A stretch of 64,000 bases of DNA from the NCBI GenBank assembly GCA_024036415.1, contig JAMWET010006807.1, positions 1 through 64,000 of the forward strand. Direction: 5' to 3'. Both the position numbers and the translations under genes were made by a program. Position 1 is the stretch's first letter, and each line of letters begins with the position of its first letter. The notes under the pieces were generated by a model. The model had not been told where the DNA came from. It made no database searches and saw only the letters and a list, made by a program, of their open reading frames with translations. Positions 59,701 through 64,000 of this stretch are shown piece after piece. The stretch is from Prochilodus magdalenae (lineage: Eukaryota; Chordata; Actinopteri; Characiformes; Prochilodontidae).

Positions 59701-61890
59701 CATTTGGAAATAGATGTGTAGATCAGACTCCACCCCCAAACACCCACCCCCCCCCACCCCAATATTCAAACTAACTTTTCATATATTCATGACTCCTTCA
59801 CATCACTGTCTGGTTGTTCAAACTGGGGCGGGGTCAGTGTCTCATTTCTAAACAAAGAGGACAATAGAGTAGACACCTGTTACCAGCTGCTGGCAAAGAA
59901 AGGAGCAAAGAGAAGCCAATCGCCCAAACAGCACTCTCGCTTCTGCCTCAAGGAGTGGCTCTCATCTTATCGGCTTTCACACTGTGCAGACTACATCGAT
60001 TAAGCAGCATAAAGTGCTATAAGTAGCTAAATTTGACTCGTCTTTATTTCCCTATGTGTATGATTGAGTTACACTTCTGGCCTCTCAGAGTTGAATGGGT
60101 TTATTGGGGAGGATGAGGGGACACGCCCATGTCTAGTGACCCCTTCACTCCTTTGCTAGAGGAGGGTGTAGGCTCCCTTGGGACTATTCAGCGAGAGTCC
60201 TGAGCAGATGGTCTCTGGTGTAGCAACATCCCCACTCCACCCCCCAATAACATTGCCCCTACCAGCCAAAAACATCCTCCTCATCTCCTTTTAGTTGGAC
60301 CTCTCTGAATCAGCTTGAACACAAACCAGTTTGGCTACTGTATGTGCAATTCACTACCTCATGCTTCGTACCAAGGGGGTTTCAACCAACTGCCAGTTAT
60401 GCAAATCCCAAGACAGTTAGGCAGCAAAAAGGAGAGTAAACAGAGATCAAAGCTGCAGAGTAATGAATTGTGTATATCTTGAAAGGAAACATTCATTATC
60501 ATTCTCAGGCACTTTGTAATGCGTGCACGCTCTTGCCCACAACTGTGTGCTGTTCTTTTACTCACTGCACCAGAGCAAATCCACCCTGATGAGGTAACCA
60601 GTGAACAACAGTGGGATAGAGCAACCCCACTCATTCTTACAGCTTAATTATCTCACTACAGAAGAGTGTAAGGTCGGCAAACACTCTGCCACATGCATGC
60701 TTATTTACAGGATGTTCAAAGGTAGGCTGAATGATTTAAAGCATTCAGGCAATGCTCATTCAAGTACATGCTCAGAAGAGGAAAATCCGGTCTCTGTGGA
60801 AGCCCCTTGCACTTAAAAGAGAAAACAGTTTATATAGATCATTAACATTCAACCAAGCAGGACACATTACAGGCAGTCATGTTTCAGCCTTAGCTTCAGG
60901 TTGCTAGTTACAAACATGGCTTGTAAAAAGAGAGCAGGATAGTTTAAATGGGAGCATGGGAACTTTCAGATCAAGGTGCTGATCAGAGGTTCTGTTGGAG
61001 GATGTGCAGAGACAGAGATGTAATAGAGGTCCTTGGTAGTGAAGTGAGCTGACCCTCATCTTCTGATTAGTGAAATGCTAGAGGTGCTCCAGAGAGAGCA
61101 ACATCATAGTTTATAAATGCCTTATTATTTCAGATTTATTGACACAGAGTAGCATTCAGCATGCCAACACTGCTGTGTTTGGCAGTGGTGTTTTTGATAT
61201 ATTGAGAGGAACAGCAAGTTCGCAGATTCACCTTCCACTGGCTCTGGTTGCACACTGCACTGTACAAATTCGAACTTCTGTATCATTTTAGCATTTGGGC
61301 ATCACTTGTTCAGTAGCAAATCATGACTGCTCAAGTCCTCAGTTCAGGTCATAAATGTTAAGTTATAATGTTAATGCCAGAAATCAGGCCAAAACACAAG
61401 GAACTGAGTCCAGCAGCTGGATGCCTGATTGCTAGAAGCGTGCTCTGGTGTTTTAACTGCATCATGCTATTATTTCAGGTGCAATGAAAAATGCTTCTAA
61501 AATGCTTTAGTAAGGCTCATAAACAAATGATTTTTATAAAAACCCTTTTTTAATGCATTTTATGTTCAACTGCATTAACCAGAAAATGTGTGGTGTCTTT
61601 ATTTTGAGAATATTTTTAAAGTATCTGCTGTTTTTTTCTGTATCTACTGTCTACTATAGCTAGCTTCTATTTTTCTTTCCTGGACTGGAGAGACTGAAAT
61701 AATGTAGTATGTTATGAAGATTTCTAATACATGGCACACATATGTAATAACATGCTGCCAAGAGTGACCTCAGATAATAAAGAAGAGTTAATGCCAAAGC
61801 AAACAGAACTTCTTCAGTGTAGGTCACATGTATGCTGAACTTTCACCTGCTTAACTTAGAGTTAACTCTCTGTATGTTTGACACCACAAT
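56800..61890. other. Intergenic region, no established gene
   Basis: Only isolated exon-like stretches occur (58641-58688; 59200-59264), without enough context to call a gene. A C-rich tract lies near 59732-59760. No further repeats were recognised. Confidence 0.4.
58641..58688 (+). other. Exon-like stretch with good splice sites
   Basis: ttttctttgcag precedes the stretch and a GTAAGTAAG-type donor follows. One frame is open (KTIGTRSCDVSDVNS) and joins in phase to 59200, where ENVMSMQKQQLPRTYYSTRR is followed shortly by a stop. No upstream partner exon or homologue was recognised, so this may be chance. Confidence 0.25.
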
Positions 61891-61891
61891 T

Positions 61892-61969
<78 letters not shown>

Positions 61970-62049
61970 TCTCTCTCTCTCTCTCACACTCTCTCTCTCT
62001 CTCTCTCACACTCTCTCTCTCTCTCTCTCGCTCTCTCACTCTCTCTCTC

Positions 62050-62096
<47 letters not shown>

Positions 62097-62191
62097 CTCT
62101 CACTCTCTCTCTCTCACTCTCTCTCTCTCACTCTCTCTCACTCTCACTCTCTCTCTCTCACTCTCTCTCTCTCTCTCTCTCTCACTCTCTC

Positions 62192-62267
<76 letters not shown>

Positions 62268-62299
62268 ACTCTCTCTCTCTCTCTCACTCTCTCTCTCTC

Positions 62300-62355
<56 letters not shown>

Positions 62356-62405
62356 TCTCTCTCACTCTCTCTCTCTCTCTCTCCGTCTCTCTCTCTCTCG
62401 CTCTC

Positions 62406-62443
<38 letters not shown>

Positions 62444-62499
62444 TCTCTCTCACTCTCTCTCTCACTCTCACTCTCTCTCTCTCTCTCTCTCTCACTCTC

Positions 62500-62549
<50 letters not shown>
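61892..62549. repeat. (CT)n microsatellite, about 660 bp
   Basis: A very long CT tract with scattered single-base interruptions, mostly ctcact, some ctcgct and one each of ctttct and ctccgt. The interruptions recur in blocks, showing internal duplication. The long Ser-Leu open frames here are artefacts of the repeat. Confidence 0.98.
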
Positions 62550-62551
<2 letters not shown>

Positions 62552-64000
62552 GCAAATTAAAAGAACAAAAAAGATTTAACAACTATAGGTTGGAGTTGGA
62601 AATATAGTAATGCATTGATATAGACACCTGTATTGGGTATTGCACTGATACTGTGCTAATTTACTCAAACTTGTAGTCATTAAAATCAGTGACACCATGG
62701 CTGTTGGACACAGAGCTGCTGCAACTTCTCTATTACATAGACTAGCAAATCAGAGAGCAAAAAAAAAAATAGTATCAGAGTACGTTCATGTTGACTTTTC
62801 TCTGTTAGACTGAATAGAATTGAAAAGTATAGATGTTCATTTTTAACTGTCTTTGTAATATAGCCTGTAGATAGACCATATTGTTCTGTTGTGTACATTC
62901 CATAGCATGGTGTAGTTAGCCAATCTTAAACCTTATTCAAACTTACAGTACACCAGCTTTAGTATGCCTGGCTTTAGAGCTCCCTGGATTAGCCTCTAAC
63001 CTGATAACCTCGGCTTTGATGCTTGCTGCCACTACAGAGACTGATGTTGTGAGAGACAAATGATAAGCATCAAAACTATGAAAGGTACATACAGCTCAGC
63101 TCAACAGAAGTGCTTTTCTGCTCCTGTGTACTGCAGTGCTTCTCGGGCCAAGGTAACTAACATAGATAGCTAACGCACGTTCAAAATCAGTTAAGGCACA
63201 CTGTAGTCATGTACAGTTGATTGGGGCAGATCAGGAGAGAAACTTCATGAACACACTGACAAATGTGGCATCCTATAAAAACATAATATTTTAGTTTTAG
63301 TTATGCTGTAATAGCCAGGCCTGCCGGAGTCACTGCTGCACTCTGTTTACACCATATAGTGTGTTCAGGTCTTCTGTCAGAGCTAACAGTCTGTCTGTTC
63401 TCTTTGTCTGAGCTGAACTGCTGCCCATCCTGTGTGGCCTGATGCTGTTGCTACATCTGCTCTGACTGGGAGCCACTGCTTGCCTTTCGCCCCCACAGAG
63501 CTCCTGGCTGTCCTGCACTGTGGAAGCTTGGCCTGCGTCCTGCTGACCCGTCTGATGACCCAGCAACTTAATTACAGACTAATCAGACATTTATTATTCT
63601 ACCCTACAAACATTATACGCATTATTGACTTGACTTGACTTGAAAGCCACTGAGTTCTTCAGTATGACCCATTCTACTGGCAGTAGTGTTCGTCTATACA
63701 GATTGCAGGTGCTTGATTTATACACCTTTTGTACATCAGTAAAATCTATAGCAAAATGTCAAGGTGGCTGTAATCTAAACACAATGCTTCAATACACTAA
63801 AGAAAATGGATCTGAAACAGGAGGTATTCTATATTTCAGTGCACTCAAGCCAGAGTCCATGTTCTCATGCTGTGGCATCGTCTAAAGCAGTCTGTTCAAG
63901 AAAGATATCTTAACGATATACATGAAATGAGACTGATTTGTATAGAGGCATTAAGTTCCTAATCTCTGCACAGAACTCACCAACAACTTCAGAAAACATT
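62550..64000. other. Right edge, no gene seen
   Basis: No exon, RNA gene or recognised repeat could be supported. Open frames are short and lack splice or start context. Confidence 0.4.

Noticed and set aside
61832..62579. Two overlapping Ser-Leu open frames of more than 230 codons
   Set aside because: They are a direct result of the CT repeat, which is stop-free in several frames. There is no coding composition outside the repeat.

Overview
The window is vertebrate nuclear DNA, from a teleost fish. The protein-coding genes have GT-AG introns and vertebrate orthologues. Three intronless UDP-glucuronosyltransferase genes have the architecture of the fish UGT5 family. The background is AT-rich and full of microsatellites, Tc1-like transposon relics, tRNA-derived SINE sequence and palindromic foldback repeats of the kind common in otophysan fishes. 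The otophysan placement is inference from repeat types only.

Layout. 1-5.2 kb: a CpG-rich promoter-like block at about 2.6-2.9 kb, with a possible first exon encoding a signal peptide (2473-2558, minus strand) of an unrecognised gene that would run off the left edge. 5.2-17 kb: three tandem minus-strand UGT5-like genes (7169-8743, 12770-14344, 15418-16998). The first two sit in a tandem segmental duplication. The third is divergent in its N-terminal half but nearly identical to the others in defined blocks, a gene-conversion signature. Upstream of the third gene are candidate non-coding 5' exons. 19.3-23.4 kb: a minisatellite of about 4 kb with a 29-bp unit. 23.4-29.7 kb: mostly interspersed repeats, including a nearly full-length dead Tc1-like transposon (26911-28404) flanked by TA microsatellites.

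29.7-38.9 kb: a complete minus-strand ube2q2 gene (E2 ubiquitin-conjugating enzyme). Thirteen coding exons could be joined in frame into 374 residues, followed by a 3' UTR of about 2.7 kb and preceded by a CpG-rich promoter. 41.4-51.97 kb: a complete plus-strand IL-17-receptor-like gene, best matched to il17rel. Eighteen exons join in frame into 535 residues: signal peptide, cysteine-rich ectodomain, one membrane helix and a tail of about 42 residues that is too short for a SEFIR signalling domain. Two copies of one foldback element lie in its introns, together with a SINE. 52-64 kb: no convincing gene. It holds a decayed Tc1-like element with a palindromic element nested inside it, other repeat fragments, a few isolated exon-like stretches and a 660-bp CT microsatellite.

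The three loci are functionally unrelated: xenobiotic/steroid conjugation in the ER, ubiquitin transfer, and cytokine binding. The most noteworthy observations are the patchwork of conversion tracts in the UGT array, the SEFIR-less membrane-anchored IL-17 receptor with a possible alternative membrane-proximal exon, the structured minisatellite, the orphan signal-peptide exon and the nested transposon. No new enzymatic or defence system was seen.
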